Of a DNA stretch of 64,000 nucleotides, positions 37,667-46,743 are shown one piece after another (the stretch's first letter is position 1; each line of letters starts with the position of its first letter). The DNA lies in contig NZ_FRDA01000007.1 in assembly GCF_900143095.1 (NCBI RefSeq), forward strand, positions 63,803 to 127,802, read 5' to 3'. Both the position numbers and the translations under genes were made by a program. This DNA comes from Pseudomonas asturiensis (GTDB taxonomy: Bacteria > Pseudomonadota > Gammaproteobacteria > Pseudomonadales > Pseudomonadaceae). The notes beneath the pieces are model-generated. The model ran no database searches, was not told where the DNA came from, and saw only the letters and a program-made list of their open reading frames with translations.

Positions 37667-38289
37667 TCGATCTCCGTGGCCAGTGCGTTAACGGCCGCAA
37701 CGGCCATGGCGCTGCCGCCACGACGCCCCTGCATGATCACGAACGGCACACCACGGCTGTCGGCGGCGAGCATGGCCTTGGATTCGGCCGCGCCGACAAA
37801 ACCGACTGGAAAACCGAGGATCAGCGCAGGCTTGGGCGCGCCTGCATCCAGCATTTCCAGCAGATAGAACAGCGCTGTCGGCGCGTTGCCGATCACCACC
37901 ACGCTGCCTTCCAGATACGGACGCCAAAGCTCCAGGGCCACGGCGGAGCGGGTGTTGCCCAGTTCCAGCGCCATTTCCCGCACGCCGTCGTCATGCAGGG
38001 TGCAGATGATCTCGTTGTTGGCAGGCAAGCGGGTGCGGGTGATACCTTCGGACACCATGCGCGCGTCGCACAGAATGGGCGCGCCCGCCGCCAGCGCATC
38101 GCGTCCGGCCTTGCCTGCACCCGGCGAGAAGCGCAGGTCTTCGATGACTTCGACCATCCCGCAGGCGTGAATCACGCGCACGGCGAGTTTTTCCAGGTCG
38201 GCAGGGATCGTCTCCAGGCGCGCTTCGGCGCGAATGATCGAGAAGGAGTTGCGATAAATCTCCTGACCATCGCGGATGTAATCAATCAT
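37663..38289 (-). CDS. cobH: Precorrin-8X methylmutase
   Basis: Moves the C-11 methyl group to C-12, giving hydrogenobyrinate (208 residues). Start [20 protein letters not shown] and the catalytic His in [10 protein letters not shown] (about residue 43) are typical. The C-terminal part has the usual [13 protein letters not shown] motif. Coupled by 4-base overlaps on both sides. Confidence 0.95.
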   Translation of the reverse strand: MIDYIRDGQEIYRNSFSIIRAEARLETIPADLEKLAVRVIHACGMVEVIEDLRFSPGAGKAGRDALAAGAPILCDARMVSEGITRTRLPANNEIICTLHDDGVREMALELGNTRSAVALELWRPYLEGSVVVIGNAPTALFYLLEMLDAGAPKPALILGFPVGFVGAAESKAMLAADSRGVPFVIMQGRRGGSAMAVAAVNALATEIE

Positions 38290-39626
38290 GCAGTGTGGCT
38301 CCGTGAGTCGGCGTTCAACAACGCACCGACTGCTTCAATAGTGAGGTCACGCGCGCGCAGCACACCGAAACCGGCATGGTCTGCGTCGCGAAAATAAAGG
38401 TCATAGCGGCCGGGGGAAACAGCCAGCAGCGTCATCGGTGCCACATGCGCCGCAGCGCAGGAGCGTCGGCAGCCCGTCAGGTGCACCGCCTGACTGTGAT
38501 GCAAGTGCGCTGCCAGCTGTTGCGCATCGGCCTTGGTATCGGCCAGCCCCTTGGCACAACCGGCCGAGCCGGTGCAGGCGACAAGGTGCGCCAGCGGCTG
38601 GCCGGCCGAACAGATCAGCCCCGCAGCCTGCAGCGCATCGAGCACCTCGGGCGCTCGTTCGACGGGCACGTTGGGCACCATCAGGCTTTGCCAGGGCGTC
38701 AGGCGCAAAGAACCATCGCCTTCTCGCAGAGCCAACCGGGCGACAACCGAGAGCATGTCGGCATCGAGACGTCCCAGCGGCACGACAGCGCCCACCGAGA
38801 CGACGGCAGGCTGAGCCTGTGGATACACACCAATGTGGCGCTGGTGCTGGATGGCGGGACGTTGCCACTGCGTAACCGCTGGCTCAACGCACAGCTCCAC
38901 GTTCAGGCGCGCCGAAAGCTGGTGCAGGATCTCGTCGATCGACACCTCGGCCAGCAAATGCCGCATGCGGGTATGTTCCGGGCGGGCCAGGTCGAGAAAC
39001 AGTTCCAGCAGCGCCACGACCAGAGCCTGCCCATCGGCCAACGGCACCGCAGCCAGAGGTGCGTCGTGGGCCGGACACCCTGCCAGCCCGAACGCCAGCA
39101 TCACCTGATCGCCACGTTTCAATGCCGAGAGCCACAGGTCGTGGGGATGCTCCAGCATCACCAGCGCTTCGCCGGCGTCCAGCGAAATCGCAAACTTGGG
39201 CGACAACTCGTGAAAGCGCGGGTGAGTTTCCAGCGCTGTGAGAATCTGCGCCGCCAGCGGCCGGGCATCGAACAGCATCTGGGCGTCCAGCCCCGCGACC
39301 GGGCTGAGCATCAGGTTGCGCACATCGTCGCTGTCTGGGTGGGACGGGCCGAGGCCTGCGTCCAGAAGTACCCTGATCAGCCCGTCATGATCATCGCCCA
39401 CACCACGAATCTGCAGATTTGAGCGGTTGGTGGCCTCAATCACGCCTTGTGCATAAGTGCGCGCCGCGTGAGCCACGGCGTGCGCCTGCGCGGCCAGCAG
39501 CACGCCGCCGGGCAGTTTGATCCGGCAGATGCCGCCGTCCAGCGCCGGGACGATACGCAGCAACCCCGGACAGGCCGAGGGGCGTAGCGTTGCGCTGAAT
39601 GTGCGAGCGGACTTCTGCTCGTTCAA
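38286..39626 (-). CDS. cobG: Precorrin-3B synthase
   Basis: Oxygen-dependent hydroxylation and lactone formation on precorrin-3A (446 residues). It belongs to the nitrite/sulfite reductase family and has an Fe-S cluster motif CTGSAGCAKGL followed by GCRRSCAA near the C-terminus. Its presence marks the aerobic cobalamin route. First gene of the minus-strand operon, divergent from cobL. Confidence 0.93.
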   Translation of the reverse strand: MNEQKSARTFSATLRPSACPGLLRIVPALDGGICRIKLPGGVLLAAQAHAVAHAARTYAQGVIEATNRSNLQIRGVGDDHDGLIRVLLDAGLGPSHPDSDDVRNLMLSPVAGLDAQMLFDARPLAAQILTALETHPRFHELSPKFAISLDAGEALVMLEHPHDLWLSALKRGDQVMLAFGLAGCPAHDAPLAAVPLADGQALVVALLELFLDLARPEHTRMRHLLAEVSIDEILHQLSARLNVELCVEPAVTQWQRPAIQHQRHIGVYPQAQPAVVSVGAVVPLGRLDADMLSVVARLALREGDGSLRLTPWQSLMVPNVPVERAPEVLDALQAAGLICSAGQPLAHLVACTGSAGCAKGLADTKADAQQLAAHLHHSQAVHLTGCRRSCAAAHVAPMTLLAVSPGRYDLYFRDADHAGFGVLRARDLTIEAVGALLNADSRSHTA

Positions 39627-39640
39627 TGGATCACCTGGCA

Positions 39641-39670
39641 GGGACTGACTGGAACTGACTGAAACTGGCT
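39641..39670. repeat. Three tandem 10-bp imperfect repeats in the cobG-cobL promoter region
   Basis: GGGACTGACT, GGAACTGACT and GAAACTGGCT follow one another with a 10-base period, just upstream of cobG in the 155-base divergent region. One unit per helical turn suggests a protein-binding array, but low-complexity chance cannot be excluded. Confidence 0.5.
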
Positions 39671-39718
39671 GAACCCGTCCATGGATTAGAGCACTTGTAC
39701 CCCGTCGGGCGCGGTATT

Positions 39719-39741
39719 ATGCCTGCTTTGTCCGCAGGCAT
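39719..39741 (+). promoter_or_regulatory. 8-bp hairpin in the cobL leader
   Basis: ATGCCTGC, loop TTTGTCC and GCAGGCAT form a perfect stem 41 bases before the cobL start. It could be a leader structure or an operator. It is not a cobalamin riboswitch, which is much larger. Confidence 0.5.
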
Positions 39742-39781
39742 GAAAAGGCGCTCTGTCGGAAGTTCGGATTGAGGGGTATGC

Positions 39782-40984
39782 ATGTCGCCTTGGCTGACAG
39801 TGGTGGGAATCGGAGAAGACGGTTACAAAGGCCTGGGCAGGAACGCCCGGCATGCTCTGCTGCGCGCCGATCAGGTGTTCGGCGGCCCGCGCCAGCTGGC
39901 ATTGCTGCCACCGTGCATCCGTGCCGAACGTCGCGCCTGGCCGAGTCCTTTTTCGCTCAATCCTGTACTGGAACAGCGCGGTGCCGAAGTCTGCGTGCTG
40001 GCCAGCGGCGATCCGATGCTGTTCGGCGTCGGTGCCAGCCTCAGTCGTGTCGTCGCTATCGATGAGATGCGCATCCTGTCTGCACCCTCCTCTTATTCTC
40101 TGGCCGCGGCGCGATTGGGCTGGCCGCTGCAGGATGTGGTCACGCTGTCGGTGGTTGCCCGCCCCGTCGCTGCGCTCAACGCCCACATTCATCACGGCGT
40201 GCGCCTGTTGGTGCTGAGTAACGACGGCAGCAGCCCGGCGATCATTGCCGGCCTGCTGCGCGACCGGGGTTTCGGCCCCAGTCACATGACCGTGCTCGAA
40301 CACCTGGGCGGCGATGCAGAGCGGCGTATCGATGGCCTGGCCAGCCACTGGGGCAACCCTGATATAGCCGCGTTGAATCTGGTCGCCATCGACTGCCGTG
40401 CCGACGCCAGTGCCACGCGCCTGACAACCCTCGCCGGTTTGCCCGACAGCGCGTTCGAGCATGACGGCCAGCTCACCAAACGGGACGTCAGAGCAATCAC
40501 GCTGGCCCGTCTGGCCCCGGTGCCGGGCGAGTTGCTATGGGATGTCGGTGCCGGTTGCGGTTCCATTGGCATCGAATGGATGCGAGCCCACCCGACGTGC
40601 CGCACGCTGGCTATCGAGGCTGACGAAGGACGGCAGCAACTGATCGAATTCAATCGCGATGCGCTCGGCGTGCCGGGTCTGCAATTGGTGCGCGGCACAG
40701 CGCCACAGGCCCTGAGCGGCCTTGAACGTCCGGACGCCATCTTCATCGGCGGCGGCGTGACCCGCATCGGCGTGCTGGAAACCTGCTGGGAGCAGCTGCG
40801 CTCGGGTGGCAGGCTGGTCGCCAATGCCGTCACCCTGCAAAGCGAGACCGCACTGATGGCCTGGCGCGAGCGTTACGGCGGCGAGCTGACCCGTATCCAC
40901 GTTGCCCACGCCCAGCCGTTGGGCGAGTTCGATACCTGGCGTCAGGCCTTGCCGATCACCCTGCTGGATGTGGTCAAACCCTGA
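39782..40984 (+). CDS. cobL: Precorrin-6Y C5,15-methyltransferase (decarboxylating)
   Basis: Bifunctional enzyme of 400 residues that methylates C-5 and C-15 and decarboxylates the C-12 acetate. The N-terminal CbiE-like domain starts [20 protein letters not shown]. The C-terminal CbiT-like domain has the SAM loop [16 protein letters not shown]. Its stop shares one base with the cbiD start. Confidence 0.95.
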   Translation: MSPWLTVVGIGEDGYKGLGRNARHALLRADQVFGGPRQLALLPPCIRAERRAWPSPFSLNPVLEQRGAEVCVLASGDPMLFGVGASLSRVVAIDEMRILSAPSSYSLAAARLGWPLQDVVTLSVVARPVAALNAHIHHGVRLLVLSNDGSSPAIIAGLLRDRGFGPSHMTVLEHLGGDAERRIDGLASHWGNPDIAALNLVAIDCRADASATRLTTLAGLPDSAFEHDGQLTKRDVRAITLARLAPVPGELLWDVGAGCGSIGIEWMRAHPTCRTLAIEADEGRQQLIEFNRDALGVPGLQLVRGTAPQALSGLERPDAIFIGGGVTRIGVLETCWEQLRSGGRLVANAVTLQSETALMAWRERYGGELTRIHVAHAQPLGEFDTWRQALPITLLDVVKP

Positions 40985-42096
40985 TGCGTGATGAGACCGC
41001 TGAACAACCCGCCCCGCTACGTAGCGGCTTGACCACGGGGAGCTGCGCGACCGCGACCAGCCTCGCGGCCGCCAGATTGCTGCTCAGCGGGCAGGTGAGC
41101 GATGCGGTCGAAATCGTGCTGCCCAAGGGCAAACAGGTGCAGATGCGTCTGGAGTTCTGCCGCTGTGTGGATGACTACGCTGAGGCCGGGACGCTGAAAG
41201 ACGCAGGCGACGACCCTGATGTGACGCATGGGGCGCTGGTGTTCGCCCGGGTCAGACTGGAACCCGAGCCCGGCGTGCGCTTTGTCGCGGGCGCAGGGGT
41301 CGGCACCGTGACACGTCCCGGCCTGGTGCTGGGCGTCGGGGAGCCGGCCATCAACCCCGTGCCGCGCCGCATGATGACCGAGCACTTGCTGAACCTGGCT
41401 GAATCGCTGGGCTATGGTGGCGGTTTCGAAGTCATGATCGGGGTCGAGGGCGGCGAGGCGCTGGCGCTGAAAACCATGAATCCGCGTCTCGGGATTCTCG
41501 GTGGGCTGTCGATCCTGGGCACCAGCGGGATCGTGCGGCCCTTTTCCTGCGCGGCGTATATCGCGTCGATCCATCAGGGGATCGATGTCGCCACCACCAA
41601 TGGCTACCTGCACATCGCCGCCTGCACCGGAAACGCCAGCGAAGACACCATGCGCCGGGTGTACAACATCCCGGACATTGCCCTGATCGAAATGGGCGAC
41701 TTCGTGGGCGCGGTGCTCAAGCACCTGCGCAAAGTGCCTGTGAACAAGCTCAGCCTGTGCGGCGGCTTCGGCAAGATCAGCAAACTGGCGGCTGGACACA
41801 TGGACCTGCACAGCCGCCATTCCAGCATCGACCTGCCGCAACTGGCGCAATGGGCGGCGGATGCTGGCGCGGACAGCGAACTGCAACAGCAGATACGCGA
41901 TGCCAACACCAGCCAGCAGGCACTGGCGATGAGCGCAGCGGTCGGCGTGCCATTGGGTGATGTGGTCTGTCAGCACGCCTTGAATTTCGCCCGCAGTGTG
42001 GTGCCCGCCAGCGTTCAGGTCGAGGTGTTTGCCATCGATCGTCAGGGCGCGATTGTCGGGCAGGCTGGCGTGCTATCCCCCGGCGAACCCGAATGA
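40984..42096 (+). CDS. cbiD: Cobalt-precorrin-5B C1-methyltransferase type protein CbiD
   Basis: Methylates C-1 of the corrin ring and releases the C-20 fragment (370 residues). The N-terminal [21 protein letters not shown] is diagnostic. CbiD belongs to the anaerobic route, yet it sits here with the aerobic cobG. No cobF is seen in the window, so CbiD probably replaces it, as in other Pseudomonas. Overlaps cobL by 1 base and cobK by 4 bases. Confidence 0.94.
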   Translation: MRDETAEQPAPLRSGLTTGSCATATSLAAARLLLSGQVSDAVEIVLPKGKQVQMRLEFCRCVDDYAEAGTLKDAGDDPDVTHGALVFARVRLEPEPGVRFVAGAGVGTVTRPGLVLGVGEPAINPVPRRMMTEHLLNLAESLGYGGGFEVMIGVEGGEALALKTMNPRLGILGGLSILGTSGIVRPFSCAAYIASIHQGIDVATTNGYLHIAACTGNASEDTMRRVYNIPDIALIEMGDFVGAVLKHLRKVPVNKLSLCGGFGKISKLAAGHMDLHSRHSSIDLPQLAQWAADAGADSELQQQIRDANTSQQALAMSAAVGVPLGDVVCQHALNFARSVVPASVQVEVFAIDRQGAIVGQAGVLSPGEPE

Positions 42097-42809
42097 AACG
42101 TATTTTGTTATTGGGTGGTATTACCGAAGCCCTGGCCATCGCCCGCACCTTGGGGCCTGAGCACATTTACAGCCTGGCAGGCGTTGGCCGAGTGCCGACC
42201 GACCTGACCTGCCAGTTGAAAGTCGGCGGTTATGGCGGCTCAGAGGGCATGGCACAGTACATTCGTGAGCAAGGCGTCGATTTGCTGCTGGACGCGACGC
42301 ACCCTTACGCAGCCCAAATCAGCCACAACGCTGCCCTTGCTGCAAAGCGCGCAGGTATTCCCTGCTGGGCCTTGCGCCGCACTGCGTGGCAGGCCGGGCC
42401 GGGCGATGACTGGCGGGAAGTGGCCGACTGGTCGGAACTGGTCGCTGCGCTGGCACCGTTCAAGCGGCCGCTGTTCACCCTGGGTCGCGAGCCGTTGCAG
42501 CATCTTGAAGAAATCCCGGAGCACCAGTTCTGGACCCTGCGCGCACTGGACAGCTACCCCGGCAACGAGCGCTGCGACGTCATCGGCGCCCGCGGGCCTT
42601 TCTTGCTGGAAGACGAGCGTCAGCTATTCGAACAACGCCGGATCGACGTACTGATCAGCAAGAACAGCGGCAGCGATTCCACCGAACCCAAACTCGACAT
42701 CGCCCGCGAGCGCGGCTTGCCGGTACTGATCCTGAAACGGCCTGAATTGCCCGAAGTGGATCGGGTGTTTTGGGGGGTTAATGAGGTGTTAAGGGCGCTG
42801 GAGCAGTAG
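42093..42809 (+). CDS. cobK: Precorrin-6A reductase
   Basis: NADPH-dependent reduction of precorrin-6A to 6B (238 residues). Start [19 protein letters not shown] and the segment [17 protein letters not shown] are family features. [19 protein letters not shown] near the C-terminus is also typical. Its last 36 coding bases are part of a 95-base segment copied downstream at 42892. Confidence 0.94.
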   Translation: MKRILLLGGITEALAIARTLGPEHIYSLAGVGRVPTDLTCQLKVGGYGGSEGMAQYIREQGVDLLLDATHPYAAQISHNAALAAKRAGIPCWALRRTAWQAGPGDDWREVADWSELVAALAPFKRPLFTLGREPLQHLEEIPEHQFWTLRALDSYPGNERCDVIGARGPFLLEDERQLFEQRRIDVLISKNSGSDSTEPKLDIARERGLPVLILKRPELPEVDRVFWGVNEVLRALEQ

Positions 42810-42986
42810 TGCTCACTCTGCCGCCTTCGCGAGCAAGCTCGCTCCCACAAATTTGAGTTCTCCGTGGGGAAACAGTGGCAGCGACTCCACCGGGGTTAAT
42901 GAGGTGTTAAGGGCGCTGAAGCAGTAGTGCTCACTCTGCCGCCTTCGCGAGCAAGCTCGCTCCCACAAATTTGAGTTCTCCGTGGG
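42774..42986. repeat. 95-bp direct duplication including the 3' end of cobK
   Basis: Bases 42774-42868 recur at 42892-42986 with a single mismatch, separated by 23 bases (offset 118). The copy holds the last 36 bases of cobK, its stop, and a REP arm. The functional stop is in the first copy, so the second is a non-coding relic. This is a recent local duplication. Confidence 0.92.
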
Positions 42987-43007
42987 AGCGAGCTTGCTCG
43001 CGAAGGC
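42941..43007. repeat. REPIN with perfect 26-bp arms next to the RAYT gene
   Basis: Arms at 42941-42966 and 42982-43007 are exact inverted copies (core CGCGAGCAAGCTCGCTCCC) around a 15-base spacer. The right arm ends 22 bases from the RAYT stop. A further single arm of the same type lies at 42823-42848 in the first duplicate. Confidence 0.92.
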
Positions 43008-43028
43008 GTAAGTGCTGCCAGTACAGAT

Positions 43029-43499
43029 CTAAAGCCACACAGCGTCCCACAATGGGTACTCCCGAACGCTGTTGACCAGACCTGCGCGAACCAGATTGGC
43101 GACGATGTAGCGAGCAAAATGGACAAGATTACGCTCTTCTCGAACAGCGATATCATGAAAGCCACTCTGCCAAAACGTTCCGGAACAACCACTTGCCTTG
43201 TTCACCGCGATTGCGCTTCTCGACTTCACACGCTGGACCACGCCAGACAGAGAGGGACCTTTCAACTCAAGCAACCAATGAAAATGGTCTGGCATGACAA
43301 CCCACGCCAATGAGTCCGCCAACTGCCTCTCCTGAACATCTCGCAACTCGCTGACCAACAATCGACCCAGGCACCAGTCGGAGAAAGCAGGCGCACGCTG
43401 AAATGTTTTTGCAGTCACCAGATAGATTTGCCCAACGTCAGAAGCCCGTCCAATACGCAGACGGTGTGAGTATGCTTTTCCAGCCATCCCTAGCCTCAT
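43029..43499 (-). CDS. REP-associated tyrosine transposase (RAYT)
   Basis: A Y1/HUH nuclease of the IS200-like family, 156 residues, thought to mobilise REP elements as single strands. The HUH motif is in VVMPDHFHWLLEL. The catalytic Tyr is in FARYIVANLVRAGLV, and FWQSGFHDIAVREERN is the usual RAYT segment between them. All key residues are intact. The start at 43499 is uncertain; an in-frame ATG at 43487 is possible. REP arms matching this class lie directly downstream, the expected configuration. Confidence 0.9.
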   Translation of the reverse strand: MRLGMAGKAYSHRLRIGRASDVGQIYLVTAKTFQRAPAFSDWCLGRLLVSELRDVQERQLADSLAWVVMPDHFHWLLELKGPSLSGVVQRVKSRSAIAVNKASGCSGTFWQSGFHDIAVREERNLVHFARYIVANLVRAGLVNSVREYPLWDAVWL

Positions 43500-43669
43500 T
43501 CATTGCCTGTTGAAAACTGACTCTAGCGCCTCACCGAAGTGAAGGCGTGCTAATCATTTACCCGAATATTTCCAGCCCGCGACACCCCACCACGCCCTGC
43601 CCTTTTTACTTATTCCCTCCATTCAGGCTAAATGGCGGGGTCGATTACCCAACAAGAACGGAACCTGTG

Positions 43670-44056
43670 ATGTCTTCACGACGCACGACATCGGTCTGGA
43701 TTGCCTGCTTTGCAGTGCTGTTCAGTCTGCTGGCCATGCCACTGTCACCCGGCACACCACGTGCCGCCGGGGAACAGGTGCTGTGGGGGACGTTCTGTAG
43801 CGGCAGCGGCACGCGACTGGTCGCTGTTCCCTTGAGCGAAGCGTCGCAGAGCATTCCTGACGAGCAGCATCAGTCTGCAATGCAGCATTGCCCATGCTGT
43901 TCGGGATCGGTGTTTGTGGTCATCCCGCCCGGATTCAGCCATGGGCTGGTGGCGCGTCTGGAGCCCGAGCGATTCGCGCCCGCGATTTTCCTGATTCATG
44001 CCTCGCCTCGCCTGCAATGGCCAAGCGCCAACCCGCGAGCCTCTCCACCGGTCTGA
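43670..44056 (+). CDS. DUF2946 family protein, copper cluster
   Basis: A 128-residue protein with a hydrophobic N-terminal segment (VWIACFAVLFSLLAMPLSPG) and a MQHCPCCSG motif that could bind metal. The fold family occurs in clusters with PCu(A)C and copper receptors. I chose the ATG at 43670, where the signal-like region starts; a longer frame begins in leader DNA. First of four genes apparently linked to copper handling. Confidence 0.75.
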   Translation: MSSRRTTSVWIACFAVLFSLLAMPLSPGTPRAAGEQVLWGTFCSGSGTRLVAVPLSEASQSIPDEQHQSAMQHCPCCSGSVFVVIPPGFSHGLVARLEPERFAPAIFLIHASPRLQWPSANPRASPPV

Positions 44057-44110
44057 TACCCCGTTTGCCCGTGCCTGAATGCACCTGAATGGATTGACCG
44101 GAGAACCCCG

Positions 44111-44572
44111 ATGCTCAAAAAAGCCCTCATGCTGGCCGCCCTGTTGCTGCCTGCCTGTTTTGCCCATGCTCACCAGTACACCGCTGGCCAGATCATGATT
44201 GCCCACCCCTGGTCGATGGAGCTGCCACCCAACGCCCCGACCGTGGCCGCCTATTTCGTGCTCGAAAACAAAGGTGACACCGCAGACCGTCTGGTCAGCG
44301 TCGATACCCCGATTGCGGGTCAGGCACAACTGCATCAGCACATCCAGGCGGACGGCCTGATGAAGATGCAGCAGGTGCAGACCGTGGACGTACCTGCCGG
44401 AGCCACTGTGACCTTCGCCCCAATGGCCTGGCACGTGATGCTGCTGGATATCAAAGACCGTTCGAAGCTGCTCGTCGGGCAACGCTTCCCGATGACGCTG
44501 CATTTCGAGAAGGCGGGAGATGTCCAGGTGCAGGTCGTGGTACAAAAGCAGGCACCCGAACACCAGCATTGA
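44111..44572 (+). CDS. PCu(A)C periplasmic copper chaperone
   Basis: A 153-residue exported protein with a clear signal peptide (ending FAHAHQ). Copper ligands are in LHQHIQADGLMKMQQV and in FAPMAWHVMLL, the His/Met pattern of PCu(A)C proteins. It likely passes Cu(I) to cytochrome oxidase assembly or to other periplasmic targets. A His-rich C-terminus (PEHQH) may add binding. 22 bases separate it from the next gene. Confidence 0.9.
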   Translation: MLKKALMLAALLLPACFAHAHQYTAGQIMIAHPWSMELPPNAPTVAAYFVLENKGDTADRLVSVDTPIAGQAQLHQHIQADGLMKMQQVQTVDVPAGATVTFAPMAWHVMLLDIKDRSKLLVGQRFPMTLHFEKAGDVQVQVVVQKQAPEHQH

Positions 44573-44594
44573 GTAGCCTTCCCGATTGAGCGCC

Positions 44595-45029
44595 ATGCGC
44601 CGAACCCGCGAACGATCAGCCGTCCCTGTTAAAAACAGGGCTGCGTGGCTGAGCCTGTTCGCCATGTTGATGATTTTTATCGGTCCGCTGATTTCCCAGT
44701 CGATGCCGATGGATCAGCACGCCGCCAGTTCGATGCCGTCATCGATGACCATGGAGATGGGCAGCTCGGCCGACAGCCACGCCCATCACGGCAGCGAACA
44801 CGCTACATCGCCTGATGCAGGCATGGGTGATCATGCGCTGTGGGCCAAGTGCGGTTATTGCACGCTGCTGTTCAGTTGCCCGGCGTTGCCCTACATGGCC
44901 GTGCTGGTTGCCGACGCCCCGCCTCGTCCTGCGGACTTCTTTACTGCGCAGCCCCGACTCGGGCATGCGCAAAGAGCCATCTTTCCCAATGCCCGAAGTC
45001 GGGCACCGCCAGCGCGACGCACAGCCTAG
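44595..45029 (+). CDS. DUF2946 family protein, second copy
   Basis: A 144-residue protein with a membrane/signal segment (AAWLSLFAMLMIFIGPLISQ). A Met/His-rich central region follows (SMTMEMGSSADSHAHHGSEH), then CGYCTLLFSCPALPYM with closely spaced Cys. Met, His and Cys content suggests copper binding. The ATG at 44595 is used; a TTG nine bases upstream is less likely. Its C-terminus is basic and poorly conserved. Confidence 0.75.
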   Translation: MRRTRERSAVPVKNRAAWLSLFAMLMIFIGPLISQSMPMDQHAASSMPSSMTMEMGSSADSHAHHGSEHATSPDAGMGDHALWAKCGYCTLLFSCPALPYMAVLVADAPPRPADFFTAQPRLGHAQRAIFPNARSRAPPARRTA

Positions 45030-45110
45030 CACCAGAAAAATCCCATGACCGCCCTCGGCTCAGGCCCCGGGCGCGTTGTGCTGTGTTATCCCTCTTCGGG
45101 AGCGTTGACC

Positions 45111-46484
45111 GTGTCAAAACCCACTGTTTCTTTCTACAACCTGGCCTGGCGATGGCATTTCTACGCCGGGCTGTTCGTCGCGCCGTTCATGATCCTGCTG
45201 TCACTGACCGGGATCATTTACCTGTTCAAGCCGCAGCTGGACAACCTGATGTACAGCGATCTGTTGAGCGTGACGCCCGCTCATCACCAGATCAGCGCCG
45301 ACGAGCTTCAACAGCGCGTGCTAAGCACTTATCCACAGGCCGCCATCAGCAAATATTTCCCGCCGGTCAGTGCCGAAGGCAGTGCGCAGTTCGTGATGCG
45401 TGATCAGGGACGTGAGGTGAACGTCTTTGTCGACCCGTACCGCGGCGAGATCCTGGGCACTCAGGACGCGAAGCAAAACCTGCAGGCCATTGCCCGCGCC
45501 CTGCACGGCGAGCTGATGATCGGTACGGTCGGTGACCGACTGATCGAACTGGCGGCAGGCTGGGGCATCATGCTGGTGATTTCAGGGCTCTATCTGTGGT
45601 GGCCACGTGGCTCCCGCGCTGCCGGCGTGCTGTGGCCACGGCTGACCGCTCGCGGGCGCGTGCTGTGGAAAGACCTGCACGCGGTCACCGGTTTCTGGGG
45701 ATCACTGATTCTGCTGTTCATGCTGCTCAGCGGCATGACCTGGACCGGCATGTGGGGCAAGCAGTACGCAGCGGTCTGGAACACCTTTCCTGCGGCAATG
45801 TGGACCAACGTGCCCACTTCCACGCAACTGGCCGGTGAACTCAACACCGCCAGCGCCCAGACCGTGCCGTGGGCAATGGAAAACACGCCGATGCCGCAAT
45901 CCACTGGCGAGCATGCCGAGCACATGCATCAGCACGGCATGTCCGCAGGCCCCGCTGCGCCGAAGATCAGCCTGCAGCAGGTGGTGGAGATCGCAACCGC
46001 CAAGGGCATCGAGCCTGGTTACAGCATCACTGCCCCCAAGAACGCCGAGGGCGTGTTCACAGTGTCGGTGTTCGCCGATGACCCGCGCAATGACGCCACG
46101 CTGCATATCGACCAGTACAGCGGCAAGGTGCTGGCGGATGTTGGCTGGCAGGATTACAGCCTGGTTTCACGCGCGACCGAGATGGGCGTGATGCTGCATG
46201 AAGGGAAGTTTTTCGGCTGGATCAATCAGTTACTGATCTTCCTCGCCTGCCTGATGATCCTGCTCAGCGCTGTCAGCGGGTTGGTGATCTGGTGGAAGCG
46301 CCGTCCCCAGGGCAGGCTTGGCGTACCACCGCTGCGTCACGACCTGCCACGCTGGAAAACCGCCATGGTGATCATGTTCGGCATTGCCGTGGCATTTCCA
46401 CTGGTTGGGGTTTCGCTGGTCGCGGTATGGCTATTTGATCGAATAGTTTTCTCCCGCTTTGCTAATTCCTCTGCAGCAGCTTAA
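45111..46484 (+). CDS. PepSY domain membrane protein
   Basis: A 457-residue inner membrane protein of the PepSY-associated TM family. It has an N-terminal helix (FYAGLFVAPFMILLSLTGIIYLF), periplasmic PepSY regions, two central helices and two C-terminal helices. The loop has HAEHMHQHGMSAGP, a His/Met metal-binding stretch. I favour the GTG at 45111 because family proteins start SKPTVSFYNLAWRWHFY; the ATG at 45045 would add 22 atypical residues. Probably helps metal (copper or iron) reduction or transport linked to a TonB receptor, but no receptor gene is adjacent. Confidence 0.83.
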   Translation: MSKPTVSFYNLAWRWHFYAGLFVAPFMILLSLTGIIYLFKPQLDNLMYSDLLSVTPAHHQISADELQQRVLSTYPQAAISKYFPPVSAEGSAQFVMRDQGREVNVFVDPYRGEILGTQDAKQNLQAIARALHGELMIGTVGDRLIELAAGWGIMLVISGLYLWWPRGSRAAGVLWPRLTARGRVLWKDLHAVTGFWGSLILLFMLLSGMTWTGMWGKQYAAVWNTFPAAMWTNVPTSTQLAGELNTASAQTVPWAMENTPMPQSTGEHAEHMHQHGMSAGPAAPKISLQQVVEIATAKGIEPGYSITAPKNAEGVFTVSVFADDPRNDATLHIDQYSGKVLADVGWQDYSLVSRATEMGVMLHEGKFFGWINQLLIFLACLMILLSAVSGLVIWWKRRPQGRLGVPPLRHDLPRWKTAMVIMFGIAVAFPLVGVSLVAVWLFDRIVFSRFANSSAAA

Positions 46485-46570
46485 ATTGCACGCACGAGGC
46501 CTGAAACCGCCGGGCGGTTTTGTGATGAATTCCTCACCTGACAGGATCAGGCCTCGTTATTTAAAGATAT

Positions 46571-46596
46571 AAAAAAGCCGCCCTCGGGCGGCTTTT
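46571..46596. terminator. Bidirectional terminator between the PepSY gene and urtA
   Basis: GCCGCC (46577-46582), tetraloop CTCG and GGCGGC (46587-46592), preceded by six A and followed by four T. A compact intrinsic terminator, functional on either strand in principle. Confidence 0.88.
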
Positions 46597-46613
46597 CTCG
46601 TTTTGCGCGCCCA

Positions 46614-46676
46614 GCGCACCAACAAGGCACGTCGTCGCGCACCAACCTCCCTTCCTGGCTCCACATCAGTGCACCA
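46614..46676. promoter_or_regulatory. Candidate NtrC half-sites
   Basis: GCGCACCA at 46614 and 46637 and TGCACCA at 46670 match the left half of the NtrC consensus TGCACCA-N-TGGTGCA. Right halves are poor. They lie 50-110 bases upstream of the sigma-54 promoter, the expected enhancer position. Confidence 0.4.
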
Positions 46677-46725
46677 CTCGGCCGCCATGGCGCTCCAAGG
46701 CCCGTTCTAAAGCCATTTTTCAGGC

Positions 46726-46743
46726 TGGGCACAGCCTTTGCTT
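46726..46743 (+). promoter_or_regulatory. Sigma-54 promoter of urtA
   Basis: GGCAC, five bases and TTGC give the exact -24/-12 spacing (GGCACAGCCTTTGCTT). Transcription would start near 46753, about 50 bases before the urtA ATG. Nitrogen control of urea uptake is known in Pseudomonas; its use here is inferred. Confidence 0.75.

Noticed and set aside
39627-39781. Cobalamin riboswitch before cobL or cobG
   Set aside because: The gap is short, no B12-box-like core was found and only a simple hairpin is present.
42810-43028. CRISPR-like repeat array
   Set aside because: The repeats are two copies of a duplicated segment and palindromic REP arms, without regular unique spacers.
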